A stretch of 64,000 nucleotides of DNA from Cepaea nemoralis (GCA_014155875.1 JACEFZ010003481.1:1-64000); one strand, 5' to 3'. Counted from the first letter of the stretch, positions 1 to 12,000 are shown. A program made the numbers and translations. Notes: generated by a model not told the origin, from the letters alone.

Positions 1-126
1 TCTAATTCCCTTAACGTCCACCGCCTGCTAGATTTTGAAACCTGCGAGATTGAATATGTAAGGCTTGAGGTTTAACTTCAAAATCGCATACCCCTAGTAG
101 TTGGCTATCTTTATCGAAACCCCAGT

Positions 127-346
127 GCAGGAAACATCTTCTTCTTCTTCTTCTTCTCCGAGTCACTGAGGTTCTTTGCTGCAGATACAAGCCGTCTCCA
201 TTCGTCTCTCTGGTTGACCTTCTTTTTTCAGTCGGTGATTCCAAGTGCTTGTAGGTCTGTATGTATATTATCTCTACACCGTCTTCTTGGTCTACCTCGG
301 GTCTACGGTCATTTACTTCTTGAGTGTAAGCGAGTTTTGTTTCCCT
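127..346 (-). pseudogene. 3' end of an RTE-like LINE (family B) with a GAA-type tail
   Basis: On the minus strand, one frame reads the typical end of a LINE reverse transcriptase: an RPRGRPRRR motif, then an LQALGITD-like segment and a DEWRRLVSAAK-like segment. It ends in a run of GAA repeats (TTC on the plus strand, about 127-156), which acts as the 3' tail. The frame is broken. The piece is the downstream half of an element whose upstream half lies at 1102-1566, beyond an inserted LINE. Clade assignment (RTE-like) is inferred from the C-terminal motif style. Confidence 0.7.
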
Positions 347-359
347 ATTATCTTCCATT

Positions 360-1088
360 GAATAGTTGAACCCAAATGAATAGTGAAAATTACAGCTTAT
401 ATCTTAACATAGCAAAAACAAAGATAATGCATACAGATAAAACCACTATGAAGAAAGAAATATATATTAATGAGGAAAAATTGGAGGTGGTGGAAAATTT
501 TTAATATCTTGGGTCATTGATTATCAACAACGGTGACACAATGAAAGCAGTTAAACGACGACTATCAATTGCTCTTCAAAGACTAAAACAACTGAATAAA
601 TTATGGAATGGGACAGACAGAACTACAAAAATTAGATTCTTAAGAGCATGCATCTTTCCCATTGCAACATACGCCTGTGAGACCTGGACACTTACTAAAC
701 AAGCTGAACAGCGCATAAATGCCTTTGAATATAAATGTTATAGATGAGTTCTAAGAATATCTTGGGTAAAGAAAAGAACAAATGCATCCATACTTCAAGA
801 GCTAAATATTGAAGAAGGTTGGCTATTAAAGACGATAAAACAAAGAAAATTGAAATATTTTGGTCACTTGAAACGTCATGAAAGTTTGGAGAGAACAATA
901 ATGGAGGGGTATATGCCTGGGAAGAGAGGAAGAGGAAGGCCAAAGAGAAGATGGGTGCAGGATGTGGCGGATGATCTCCAGATGGATGTATCGGACGCGG
1001 GACATCTTGCTTATGATCGAGAGGTTTTCCGGAAGGTTGTTATGGGAGCGAGGTTCTGCAAAGGATATGCTACTGAATGAATGAATGA
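360..1088 (+). mobile_element. 5'-truncated RTE-like LINE (family A), reverse transcriptase C-terminus
   Basis: The plus strand carries the thumb and C-terminal part of a LINE reverse transcriptase. It has a YLGSL motif after an in-frame stop, YACETWTL, an INAFEYKCYR segment, KYFGHLKRH and GKRGRGRPKRRW, and ends in a TGAA tetranucleotide tail. A second stop lies near 747. The element is flanked by an exact 13-bp duplication, attatcttccatt, at 347-359 and 1089-1101, so it is one insertion that truncated at its 5' end. It landed in the reverse transcriptase of family B. Related copies lie at 55328-56129 with 61414-62890, and a captured piece lies in each long LTR. Confidence 0.85.
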
Positions 1089-1101
1089 ATTATCTTCCAT
1101 T

Positions 1102-1566
1102 CTATTAGCCTTCATGATACTTGTAATTAGCGGCGACTTAAGAAGTAGATCATACATGTCTTTGTTACTTCTTCTTTTCCACTCTCCACTTTGTGTATCC
1201 CTAATGGGTCCAAAGTTGCGTCTTAAGACTTTGTTCTCAAAGGTTTGTAACAAGGCTTCGACTCCTTTAGTTGTACTCCAGGTTTCAGAGTCATACAGCA
1301 CAACTAGTCTAATCAGTGTTTTGTATATTGTGATCTTGGTGTTACGATATAGCGCATTTGATTTTAGCAGATGTTGTAGTGCATAGTATATATTATTTCC
1401 AGAGATTATTCTAGTTTGTATTTCTTCCCTTATGATGTTGGAGCAGTTGAAGATTGTACCCAGGTATTTGTATGTTTCCGTTCTTTTAATGGTCATATTA
1501 TCTATTTGTATGTGGCCAGAGCTTTTAGCCGTTCCTTCTCTTGAAATTACCAGGAAACTTCTGGTA
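1102..1566 (-). pseudogene. RTE-like LINE (family B), upstream half of the split RT C-terminus
   Basis: The minus frame shows YKYLGTIFNCSN, an ETW motif within LYDSETWSTTKG, and FENKVLRRNFGP, typical of the region downstream of the RT palm in RTE-like LINEs. The reading frame runs into the TSD at 1089-1101 and resumes in the same sense at 346. This shows that the two halves were contiguous before the family A insertion. The element is 5' truncated near 1566 and has no endonuclease or palm. Confidence 0.75.
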
Positions 1567-2214
1567 TGAAATATTCACCACTATGGTGGATGTAATCTTT
1601 AGTCTTTAGTAATGCGAGAGAAATAATACTGCTAGGCGACTTCAACATAGACACTAACAAATCAAACAAAACATGGGAAAACATAATAGTCACATAACTT
1701 CCAACAGTAAGTCAAACAAGCCACTAGAATAACAAAATCATATGCGACACTTATAAATCACATTTATACTACATGTGCTGACAACACCACAGAATGTACT
1801 GTACCTATTAATGCAATGAGCGATCACTACCCAGTATGTTGCACGTGGTTGAAAAGAGGTACCAAAACTCCGAATCACGAACATATAAGTATAAAATATA
1901 GAAATTATAAAAATTTCAATAAAGATGTCTTTTTACAAGACTTGCTCAACTCATCTCTGGACTATGTTTACCAGCTTCCTGATCCAGACGATGCTCTGGA
2001 CCACTGGCTGAAGAATTTGATAAGCATTTTCCATTTAAGGAAGTTCGAGTTAAACATTACACTAAGCCCCCGTGGATCACACAGGAGGTAGTTGAACTTA
2101 TGCGATACCGGGACGGGGCACATAAAAATAGAAATCTAACCATGTACCGTAGTATGAGAAACAAAGTTCAATATGTTATTCGAAAGGAAAAGAAAAACTA
2201 TTTTAAGAACTTTT

Positions 2215-2740
2215 AAAACAAATCTCCACTTTAATTTCAACATCCAGGGTCTGTAATCTTTGTTCTTCCAGTCAAAACACTTTTTATTTTGTTATTGCAT
2301 GTTAAATTGAATTTACTTCAGTTTTGTTGCACTGTTTATTTAACTAGCTTTGTTTTGCCTTTACACAATCTCATATTTCTTTCCTTATACCTTATATTTT
2401 TCTTTGTTTTTAATTTTGTCATTCGATAACGATTTCTTTCTTCAGTTATCCGGCTCGCCTGATCTTTTTCTAAGATCCTTCTGGTAGTATCTTGAAGGGT
2501 ACTGTATTGTTTCTCAAAATCACTCTGTAGCGTTCTTTAATTTCTTTATATGTTCTCAGAATATCTGAATTATGCAATCAAATTAAGTGAGTAGTCTAAA
2601 CGAAATGTGTGGGGAACATAACATGAAAATTAGCACAAGTAAAACAGAGGTATTGACTATAACTAAAGAAGAAAAAGCAACAACGATTCACCTAAACAAA
2701 CATCCCTTGAAACAAGTAAAGAGTTTTAATAATAGATAAA
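2215..2740 (+). other. Foreign insertion in the CR1-like LINE, including a small RT fragment
   Basis: CR1-like coding similarity stops near 2215 and resumes near 2750 with KSINTLTNKHKSS. The intervening T-rich sequence has no reading frame up to about 2590. After that, a plus-strand piece reads MKISTSKTEVLTI and LKQVKSF, typical of the region just before YLG in RTE-like reverse transcriptases. I could not define clean ends or a target duplication. Confidence 0.5.
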
Positions 2741-2861
2741 ACCCACATTAAAGATATATGTAAATCAATTAATACCTTGACAAACAAACACAAATCATCA
2801 CAATCATTACCATCAAATCAGGATACATGTGATCAATTCAGTAGATTCTTTCAGTTCGACA

Positions 2862-3251
2862 AAAACCAATTGAAGTCTGCAATACCAGATGCGCCTCATG
2901 ACATATCTTTATTGTCATCATTTTTTGAGACCAAATTCTATCGAGACATTCCCTCCAATATACCGCTAATGAGACCACTGAAGTATTTACGCATCTCAGT
3001 AACCTAAAAAACAATAACTCATCAGGACTAGGTGGAATCAGTAATCGACAGTCCGACATAAACCAGTTGAAGTCTGCAATACCAGATGCGCCTCATGACA
3101 TATCTTTATTATCATCATTTTGTGAGACCAAATTCTATGGAGACATTCCCTCCAAAATACCGCCAATTATGACCACTGAAGTATTTACGCATCTCAGTAA
3201 CCTAAGAAACAATAACTCAACAGGACTAGGTGGAATCAGTAATCGGATCCT
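2862..3251 (+). repeat. Tandem duplication of about 190 bp in the CR1-like RT region
   Basis: The segment from about 2862 to 3049 is repeated at about 3060 to 3248 with few substitutions. Both copies encode NQLKSAIPDAPHDISLLSSF and a following KFY(R/G)DIPS segment. The second copy continues into the rest of the RT (ISNRILRYAAPA), so the first is the redundant one. This looks like a local duplication after the element died. Confidence 0.85.
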
Positions 3252-3791
3252 TCGCTACGCTGCACCGGCGATCTACGAGTCACTAACATTTATATATAAT
3301 CACTGTCTCATCGAAGATCACTTCCCATCAGCCTTTAAAATCGCTAAAGTGTATCCTCATTTAAAAGCTGGTTCATCCTCTCATGAGTAACTATAGGCAC
3401 ATTTCCACATTATCCTCACTATCCAAACCGCTAGAAAAGCACATTCACAAAACAACACTAGAGCACTTAGTTTGCCGCAAACTAATAGTTGACAGTCAGT
3501 CAGGATTTCGGCCAAAATATTCTTGTCATACGGCCCTAACAAACATGATAGAAAACTGGCATCAAAATATTAACAACAATACTCTATGTGGAGCGGTGTT
3601 TATAGACTTTAGAAACGCGTTCGATATGATAGATCATACTATTCTAATTAACAAACTAGAAACAGTGAAAGTAAGCTTTAATATAGTGACATAAATAAAA
3701 TCATTTTTTTAGACAGAAAACAAGTAGTATCTCACAATAAATCTGTTTCTCTATTCGTTACCAGTAATAATGGAGTACCTCAGGGGTCTAT

Positions 3792-4432
3792 TGCCACGTA
3801 GCGCTTGAGGCAAAAGTCAATATTTAGATTGGATAAGAAAATAGTGGCAGACAAATAAAAGTAAATCACCGTACAGCGTAAGAATACATGGTCACTAGAT
3901 AACGTCACGGGGACTACTTTAGGTTACTATAGATAGAGAAGCGTTTACCAACAGGAATGGAGGAAAGCAAACACAAGGACAACATCACGATATTGAGAAG
4001 ATTCAACTGAAATAGCATCATAGACATGACACAGCATGATTACTCAAGATAAAGAACAACGGTACAATGGAGATTATGAAGGACGGCCAAGAATGAATAC
4101 GTGGCGCTTAGTGAATGACCACGATCAAATATTTTTCTGTTAATTACAAAGGTAATGAGATGTGATTTGTCGGACAACACGATATGTTGCAATCATTATT
4201 TAATTATCATGTTTTGACGGATCCTCCCAGCCATATGGGAACCGCTATATAATTATTCATTATTGACATGTCAGACTAATCAACAATATTCAAGGAAATA
4301 TGATGTGGATCATCATTGTTGCTGCCGTCATTTGTATTGACATTGAATTGTTGAATTGCGGTTCTCGTTAAAGCTGTTGTAATAGTTGGAACAGACAACG
4401 AGTATAATTTAAAGGACACCAGCATTACAGCA
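3792..4432. mobile_element. Solo LTR candidate, 641 bp, with 5-bp target duplication
   Basis: This piece separates the two halves of the RT palm exactly within the QGS-LGPLLF motif. It starts with TG, ends with CA, has 3-bp terminal inversions (TGC/GCA), and is flanked by tctat at 3787-3791 and 4433-4437. Removing it and one tctat restores the palm reading frame. A ctatataatt box lies near 4245. It has no coding capacity, as expected for a solo LTR. A short non-autonomous DNA element is the alternative, but the TG...CA ends and 5-bp duplication favour an LTR. Confidence 0.6.
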
Positions 4433-6274
4433 TCTATACTTGGCCCTCTGTTATTTGCCATTAACATAAATGATCTTTCTTTATATCCGTGGTCGTCTTG
4501 CGATATATTTGCTGACGACTGCACAGCATATACAAACGCTATTGATTGTAATGTGCTAGAATTATCCATAAAACAGGACATAAATAGTTAACTGGAGTCA
4601 TGCAAACTAACATTTCTAAAACAAAATCTATGTTAATAGCAACCAGGCAAAGACTTCACACTCTAAACTTGCAGAGAACTCTTCAGCTGCACATTGGTAG
4701 CACGCCTATAGAAAGTGTAACCGAGCTCAAGGCACTGGGTCTTATTGTGATAGCACGAAGTTGAGAGATTAGAGAGAGAAGTGGAGGAGGGAATAAAGAA
4801 TTGAAAGATAAAGATTGTCCGTCTTCCGGTTGTAGAGATAACCACTGATTTGTGATTACCCTTGGTTTTATCTACCAACCTCACAAGTATACAGGTACGC
4901 AGGTCACGAATACAACACTATCCTAACCGACAAGCACAGTACAGGCACTAAGAAGAATAAGCTAACACTGAATCAAGTTTATTTGCTTCTCAAAAGAAAT
5001 TACAAAGTATACAAAGTATCGTGTGAAAACAATCCCAATTAATATGGGAAAAATGCTGTCAAATAACTAACTACTTGAGAATACCATTGACCGAACATAA
5101 AACCTAAGGAATGGCAACTAAGCCACCAACTAGTCACATATCAATCAGGAGAATATAATAAGGAAGTACGCAAATCTGACAAGAAAGTACATGAATCTAA
5201 TAAGGATGCACACACACGGACTACCACCGTCAAATGACCACCCACTAGTTTACCCAGGTATTCAGATGATGACCTGAAAATTAAACAAGAAGAAACCCTT
5301 GACTATGTGAACATCATCATCGGGTATTACCGACCCCACCTTCACCCTCGTCTTCAGCTACGTATATTGACATCGGGTCAGTGATATTCCATCACTGCCT
5401 GGGTGGTCGTACACCATCAACCAGTGTTCCCCGATGCCAACATCAATCCATCATCCGCTAAACACTGCATCATGTATAATAATCATGTGATATTAATACA
5501 ATACCCACGCCGACACTGATAGTCTCTCCACAGTGGACAGACACATACAATTCGGCAGTGGGACAACCCTAAACAATAACGCCTGATCCGCTTGCCCACA
5601 CCGGCCGGGTTTCCCCGCACCGAACACATAACACAACAGCTGATAACTGGACACCACATATTAACAACTACATCAGGTAACAACAACACTTCTGTCCCCG
5701 AGGCCGACAACACAATACACCAGTGACATGTACTAGCGCCATGTCTCATTATCATTGGCACCATCGTCGTCCTCAACAGCATGTATTAATATTATACATA
5801 TATATATATATGCATTCTCAACAACATAAATTCCCCCTGTTCTTAATCACAAAACAATCAACACATAATAAACATAGCTATTGATCAATAATGACTTCAG
5901 CTCCCCTCATGCGTCGTCTATATGTAACCTAAGCCATGAACCCCTACGCCTCGTCACCACTGTGTATATCATAGCCATTATTAATAACAACATAAATCTA
6001 CATCATTAACAATATCATTGCAGCTTGGTACCTCCACAATAATCATAACTCAACAAGGTGGGACACATATACTGCCCAAAAATCACATATATGAAGTGCC
6101 CTTTTACACTAAAACTCCTACAATCATTATAGCCTTCTGCAGTACATAAGTCCACTCATGATTAACCATCATTATGGGCCGTCAACCTCGACTACCTAAA
6201 CCCACACAGTTATTAACACAAACCCATGTTGACACCATAGACTATTATCACACCTAACAACATCCTAACCATGA

Positions 6275-6460
6275 AAATTGATCAACGTGCATCTTCATCC
6301 ATTCCCGCAGTATAGTCCATCGTCTTTACTAGCCAACCTTCTTCAATATTCAGTCCTTGAAGTATGGACTCAACTGTCCTTCTCCTTACCCCAGATATTC
6401 TCACAACCAGTCTGTAACGTTTCTAACCAAAGGCATTCCTGTTCCCTTCAGCTCACTTAG
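6275..6460 (-). pseudogene. LINE reverse transcriptase fragment captured inside the gypsy LTR
   Basis: The minus strand of the LTR reads RYRLVVRISG, then ESILQGLNIEEGWLVKTM. This parallels the family A LINE at 720-840, which reads CYR, VLRISW, then ASILQELNIEEGWLLKTI. The similarity stops after KTM. The same fragment sits at the same place in LTR 2 (about 20688-20870) and LTR 3 (about 33975-34177), so it was captured before these LTRs separated. It has internal stops and is not a gene. Confidence 0.75.
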
Positions 6461-6544
6461 TGCGCGTCCACGCCTCCAGTTGTATACCACCATTCCCCAT
6501 CTATCCTTATTGTATTAAAGCCATTTAAACCTTTTATTCCCGAT

Positions 6545-6620
6545 TTTCCGTGAAGATCCGAACCCGCGACTTTAAATTCGCAGGGCGATACTGTCTTTCG
6601 CGCTAATCATAACAGAGCCT
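6545..6620 (-). other. tRNA-like (SINE-head-like) segment in the gypsy LTR
   Basis: On the minus strand a gattagcgcgaaagac box-A-like stretch is followed about 35 nt later by cgcgggttcggatct, close to a pol III box B. Spacing and order fit a degenerate tRNA-derived SINE head. Copies lie at about 20975-21055 in LTR 2 and 34255-34335 in LTR 3. Stem pairing is poor, so it is not a functional tRNA gene. Confidence 0.45.
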
Positions 6621-7865
6621 GACCCCGATTTCCCCTCTGCTACGCAACACTGCATTCTTTTCCTCACAGGCCTGTTCCGGGTCCGTTTAATTGCAGTAGC
6701 CAGCTGGTCCCATTGTTTGGCTTGACCTAGTGGTCGCTTCTCAGTCGCCTGCTAGACTCGATCTCGGCGTGTTTATATTATTGCTGTAGCCTTCCATTCC
6801 ATATTTACATGTTGCACTCGCCTAGTTCTCACTAATTGTGTACGTCTAATTGCTTGGTTACATATAGCATACATAGGTTTATCGACACTCAGCTAATCTA
6901 ATCGATTAATATGACTCCCATCACTCTATTTCAGCCATTTAAATATAGGTCATTTCTAGGACGTCGCATCCAGTCCTGCTCTTTGCCGTGGTCGTGGTTC
7001 CTTTTTAGCGGGTTAATGTTCAGTAGTTTGTCAATGCTCCCTGGTTTTAGCCTGTTATTATAGCTAGGTAGTTAGATTCGGGTCCGGGGTCCGTTACAGA
7101 ATGTCGCAGTCAATCCTAGCTTTCACTGACCGCTCACGATTCCTCGGTAACTTTATCCACGGTAGCTTGCCATTGCTTTCTAAACCTAAGTACCATTACC
7201 GCGACCGACTATAGACTAACAGGTATACAAATTAACCTTAACCAACTTACGTAGGAGCCCTGTCCAGTGGATAATTGCTCGCCTGCCTACGGGTGCTTTT
7301 GTCTGATCACCGCCCGTCTCAGAGTGATTTCGCCACTTTCCAATAAAGTCAGGCTCCTTCCAACTTTGTTCGACGCAGTCCTCTGGATGATCCCATCAAA
7401 CGTGTGTCCTCTTAGCCCACTCTAGTCTTGTGTGACTTTCCTTAATGATTGCAATTGACAGTAGCAATCAATAGTTTCTTTAGGGCGGTTCTTTTTCCAA
7501 CACTTAAGTCCGTGCTTTCTTTGGTCCTCGGGTTTATCTGCCCGACCAGAGTTGCCACAGTCTTATTGGTCTCAACAGCCTTTGAGTATCTGCACTCGGC
7601 CGTCCCACATCTGCTTATCTCTCCAACTGTTTGCTGTACCGCGTATAAATCCAACTCGATTTGGCGCCTTTCTTGAATCACGTGACCATGCCATCTCCCA
7701 TTTCGCTAAGGTCATCCAATCAGTACCTCGCATACCCTGATTAATTTGCATACTCACTCTGCATTAACCCAAATCCACATTGCTAGCTGGAGTTCACGGC
7801 CAAGTCCAGTCCTGAGTTCATGTACTTTTTCCCGCTCCCATAAATTTTGGGAGTATGGCGTTATT

Positions 7866-8020
7866 CTGACAGCCAAGGTCGCTTCCAATGCCGCCTGTAC
7901 TAATAAATTATGCCGCCTCTAAAGTTTGCCGTTGTCCATCTGACAGCTAAGGTCACTTCCAATGCCGCCTGTACTCATAGATTATGCTGCCTCTAAAGTT
8001 CACCATTGTCCCTCTGACAG
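7866..8020. repeat. Direct duplication of about 70 bp near the inner LTR end
   Basis: The phrase ctgacagc(c/t)aaggtc, followed by ttccaatgccgcctgtact, occurs twice about 75 bp apart, with a third ctgacagctt start at the end. The same arrangement occurs in LTR 2 (about 22130-22290) and LTR 3 (about 35575-35730). In the element's orientation this lies just inside the LTR 5' end, so it may be an enhancer-like repeat. Confidence 0.6.
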
Positions 8021-8243
8021 CTTGAACCCAAAGGTACAATACATTTGGCACTCCTCTCCCTGAGAGACTGCTAGTCAACAATAGAGGATGGCCTTGCCAC
8101 TATTCGGTCATGCACTCCGCTCAACCTATGACTATTTTAAAAACAATCCTGGCCCTTGACCTTTGTTCCCAAAAATATTCCATTTATATTTCTCCCGGTA
8201 AGTTTGAGCGATTTTTGCGAAAAGCGTTTTCCATACTGTCTCA

Positions 8244-8620
8244 TACCCACCTACCAAAAGTTGATGGGTCCCACCATCAATATAGCGTCATTCCTCCTTG
8301 AGATCGAAGCCCTGGCTCCGCATCTGACATCCCTCATAAACAATATTGGATGCCTAAGGGGAAAACTCTTTTTGGGAACTTCCACCCCAAATAATAATAA
8401 TTAAAAAAATACTGGTTGCATCCCCTGCTCTCCCAGTGCATAAGGCAGTTAAAACTTCTGACGTGCATCCTAACAATATTGTAATCAAGTACTATTATCC
8501 ATAAAAACAGTTCAATACTTGGCATGCCGGGGATTCCCCCAGACAACAAAATCATACATCAAAGGGTGCACATAAAGACACCAAAATGAAAACAATATCA
8601 ACAATATCAACTACTTACAG
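8244..8620 (-). other. 3' non-coding region of gypsy A, with polypurine-tract candidate
   Basis: This stretch lies between the end of LTR 1 and the inserted LINE and continues at 13624-13827. It corresponds to 22511-23106 in copy B. On the minus strand the bases immediately before the LTR read aggtgggta, a short polypurine-tract candidate adjacent to the TGAGACAG start of the LTR. No coding frame is seen. It ends in aactacttacag, the 12-bp target duplication of the LINE. Confidence 0.6.
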
Positions 8621-8770
8621 CCCCCTCTGCTGTGTGTCCACCGTGACGAGGTAGAGGGGCTTGTGCGTCCCAATGACCCCAAGAGCTATGCCGACGGTAG
8701 CACAGCTACTGGTAGGGCCACCCATGTCGGACAGGTCAAGGGAGAGGGACCAGACGAAGAGACACACAAA

Positions 8771-9003
8771 CCTGCTGCCTTGTAGGTAGACTGGGGACAG
8801 TCAAAGGCTAGGGAAAGCACCCCAAATACATGCTTGTCGAAATCGGATGTACTGAGCCACAGGCTTGACAAAGCAGTGCAACGTGAAACCTGCTGCCTTG
8901 TAGGTAGACTGGGGACAGTCAAAGGCTAGGGAAAGCATCCCGAATAAATGCTTGTCGAAATCGGATGTACTGAGCCACAGGCTTGACAAAGCAGTGCAAC
9001 GTA
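8771..9003 (+). repeat. Two 118-bp tandem repeats in the LINE 5' region
   Basis: The block beginning cctgctgccttgtaggtaga and ending tgacaaagcagtgcaacgt occurs at about 8771-8888 and again at 8889-9003, differing at only a few sites. The second copy ends 10 bases before the start codon. Tandem monomers upstream of a LINE ORF often carry internal promoter activity. Here that role is only inferred from position. Confidence 0.85.
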
Positions 9004-9012
9004 ACTTAATTC

Positions 9013-12000
9013 ATGATGTCACAAATCAAAATTAATCGATATGGTGCTAATCCCGTGAAGTCCCATCAGGCGGTGATAGTGCCGGGCCCCCTGCCTCGAG
9101 GGGGTCCACCCATGACTACTGGTGGTCACCTTCCCCTGTGCTGTGGAGTCAAGGCACAGAGGAGTAGGTTAAGAGCTATTGACCAAATACCCCGGACACT
9201 CAACATACTACAGTGGAATGCCGAAGGAGTTTACAAGAAGAAAGACTCCCTAACACAGCGTCTTCATAAAGATAGAATAGATGTGGCATGCATTCAAGAG
9301 ACACACCTCAACGCCAATCACAAATTCTCAGTCAGAGGATATCAGGCCACACGTTTCGACCGCGAAGGACACAAAGGAGGAGTTCTAATACTTACACGAA
9401 ATACAATACCTTGCAGCGAAGTATCTGTGATCTCTGACAACCAAACGGAAATTATAGGTGTTGATATAATGATAAAGGATGTGAAAATAAGAATCTACAA
9501 TCTGTATAGCCCAGCAGATAAGGACCTTACACTCTCAAACATGAAAATAACTGACACAAACTGCATTATTGTCGGAGACTTTAATAGCCGTTCAGAAAGA
9601 TGGGGATACCCAGATACTGACAAAAGAGGAGATGAATTGGAGGACTGGGAAATAGACTCAAATCTCCATCTACTCAACAAAGCGGATGACACACCGAGCT
9701 TCTACTCCAGAAGATGGCTTACCACTTCTACTCCAGACTTAGCTTTCTGCACAGGAGACATCCTCCACAAAATCGATCGCCATGTGCTGGACCAATTAGC
9801 AGGTAGTGACCACAGACCAATCAAGCTTGAAATGAATATGGAGTATGTTCCACAGGAGCAAAAGCCCTTGCCCCGCTGGAATTACAAACGAGCAGATTGG
9901 GACAGATTTGCCATACTAACAGACAAATATTGTGAAAACATAAATACACGATATGGCAACATAAAGCAAATGGTGGAAAGTCTAAACAGAGCGATAATAC
10001 AGGCAGCCACTGAGTCCATTCCAAGAGGAGCGAGGAAAAATTACAAACCATACTGGACTGAAGAACTACAAAGTTTGGAGGACAAAGTTGAAGATGCCAG
10101 GAAGACAGCAGAGAGAGAACAAACAATTGAAGCAAACATCTCTCTCAAAGCCATCTCAGCAAAATATAAAAGAACAGTAAATCAAACAACAAGAGATTGT
10201 TGGAGGGAAAAAACAGAAAACCTGAATTTTGACAGGGATGGAAACAAACTATGGAAACTAGTGAAAGCCATGAACAATGAAGGACCTAGAAACAAACAAA
10301 TAACAATTAAACAAGGAAATGCCTTGCTTACAGGCAAAAAGGCTGCAAATGCACTAATGGAACACTATGCAAATGCAAACCACATTGATATTACAACCGA
10401 ACAGAAGAAAGCAATCAAAGACAAACAGATACATCATAGAACTACAGAGACAGCAGCAGAATATATGATGGCAAACCTAACAATGGAAGAAATGGAACAG
10501 GCAATGAATACCCTAAAAAAGAAGAAATCACCAGGAAAGGATGGAATCACAAATGAAATGCTAATAGGACTAGGCACCAAGGCAAAAAAGAAACTACTAG
10601 CAGTCCTAAATAACAGCTGGAAGAGAGGAATAGTCCCACAGGCATGGAAGGAAGCTATACTAATACCAGTCCCAAAGAAGGGAAAAGACCTGGAAGAACC
10701 AAATGGCTATCGACCTATCAGTCTACTTAGCTGTGTAGGAAAATTAATGGAACGCATTATCAATGGCAGGTTAACATGGCATCTGGAAGAAAACAAACTC
10801 TTAACACCACACCAAGCAGGATTCAGAAAATACAGATCCACTGAAGATCAAATAACCTATATAGCTCAGGAAATAGAGGATGCCTTCCAAGAGAAAAAGC
10901 ACACACTAGCAGTCTGGATAGATTTAGAAAAAGCATTTGATAAAGTATGGAAGGAAGGACTGAAAGTAAAACTGCAAAACATGCATGTTTGTGGAAAAAT
11001 GTATAAATGGATCAGCCACTACCTTGAGAACAGAACTGCCAGGACAAAAGTACAAGGACAAACAAGCAAAATGATGCTGCTGGAGCAAGGTGTCCCCCAA
11101 GGAGGAGTTCTTTCACCAACATTATTCCTAGCATATATAAATGACATCACAGAAAATTTTCCAGCCAGAGTACACACATCCTCCTTTGCAGATGACCTAG
11201 CCATATGGACATCTGAAGAATATATTAGTACAGCAAACAGCAGAATACAGCAAGCCTTATTAGCGCTAGAGGACTGGTCAAAATCATGGCTAGTGAAGAT
11301 AAGTGAGGAGAAAACAACATGCACAGTGTTCTCCCTCTCAAATAAAACTCAGCAACCTAAGCTGGTATTGAATGGAAAAATATTGCGCCATGAAGAAAAT
11401 CCAAACTATCTAGGAGTCACCTTTGATCGTCGCCTGACATGGAAGACACAGGTTGAGAAAAATCGAACAAGAGCAAGGCAGAGAATGGCAATCATGAAAA
11501 AGCTTGCTGGTACAACGTGGGGAGCAGATGAGAAAGTTCTCAAGAAGTTATATACTGGACGGGTGAGGCCAGTACTGGAATATGGCATTGCAGCTTGGGC
11601 AACAGCAGCTAAGTCAAACTTTAACAAAATAAGTAGAGTCCAAAACCAAGGAATGCGAATCATAACTGGAAGCCTGAAGACAACGCCTATTAATGAACTA
11701 GAAAAGATCACTTGTTTACAACCAATGCAGGATAGAAGAGATAGCAGAGCCCAGCAACAAGCAGAAAAATTTAGAAGATTGACAGACCACCCTATGTACA
11801 ACAGATTTAATGGTTTTGGAAAGGGAAGACTGAAGCGTAGCAACTTTGTAGAAACTGCAAAACGAAGGATTAGGGCAGATCCTATACTTAACATATCAAC
11901 AGTCAAGCCCATACACAATGCACACAACTTCCCAGCTTGGAGACAGCAGCAACTGCCTGAGATGATAGAAAACATTCCTGGTATTGAGAAAAAGAACACT

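Larger units (their letters stand above)
1607..4745 (+). pseudogene. CR1-like LINE, upstream part (endonuclease end and RT palm), broken
   Basis: This decayed plus-strand LINE starts inside the endonuclease, with an LLGDFNID motif near 1627 and an SDHYPVC motif near 1819. A linker segment with KPPW follows, then RT motifs: LVDSQSGFR near 3500, FIDFRNAFD near 3600, NNGVPQGS near 3770, LGPLLFAI near 4440 and IFADDCTAY near 4505. The frame is lost several times and two foreign pieces lie inside it. It stops at the TTAT target site of the gypsy array, and its C-terminus resumes at 35952. The CR1-like call rests on the LWNNLP motif in the downstream part. Confidence 0.8.
4746..8243 (-). repeat. 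Gypsy LTR 1 (3' LTR of internal region A), 3498 bp
   Basis: Its sequence begins tgtgatagcacg and ends tactgtctca on the plus strand. It matches LTR 3 almost base for base in the stretches compared by eye (for example 5100-5280 against 28808-28985), whereas LTR 2 differs at many positions. Contents include a TA-dinucleotide run near 5800, a captured LINE RT fragment, a tRNA-like segment and a roughly 70-bp direct duplication near the inner end. No long open frame of its own is convincing. Confidence 0.85.

Noticed and set aside
7442..7757. Small frames recurring in each gypsy LTR (7442-7757, 21746-22024, 35150-35465)
   Set aside because: They recur only because the LTR recurs. LTR 2 changes their ends and phase, so coding conservation is not supported.
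11406..11999. Minus-strand frame of 197 codons with a hydrophobic look
   Set aside because: It is antisense to the intact LINE ORF and reflects its A-rich codon use. The same applies to the other antisense frames over LINE and gypsy coding regions.
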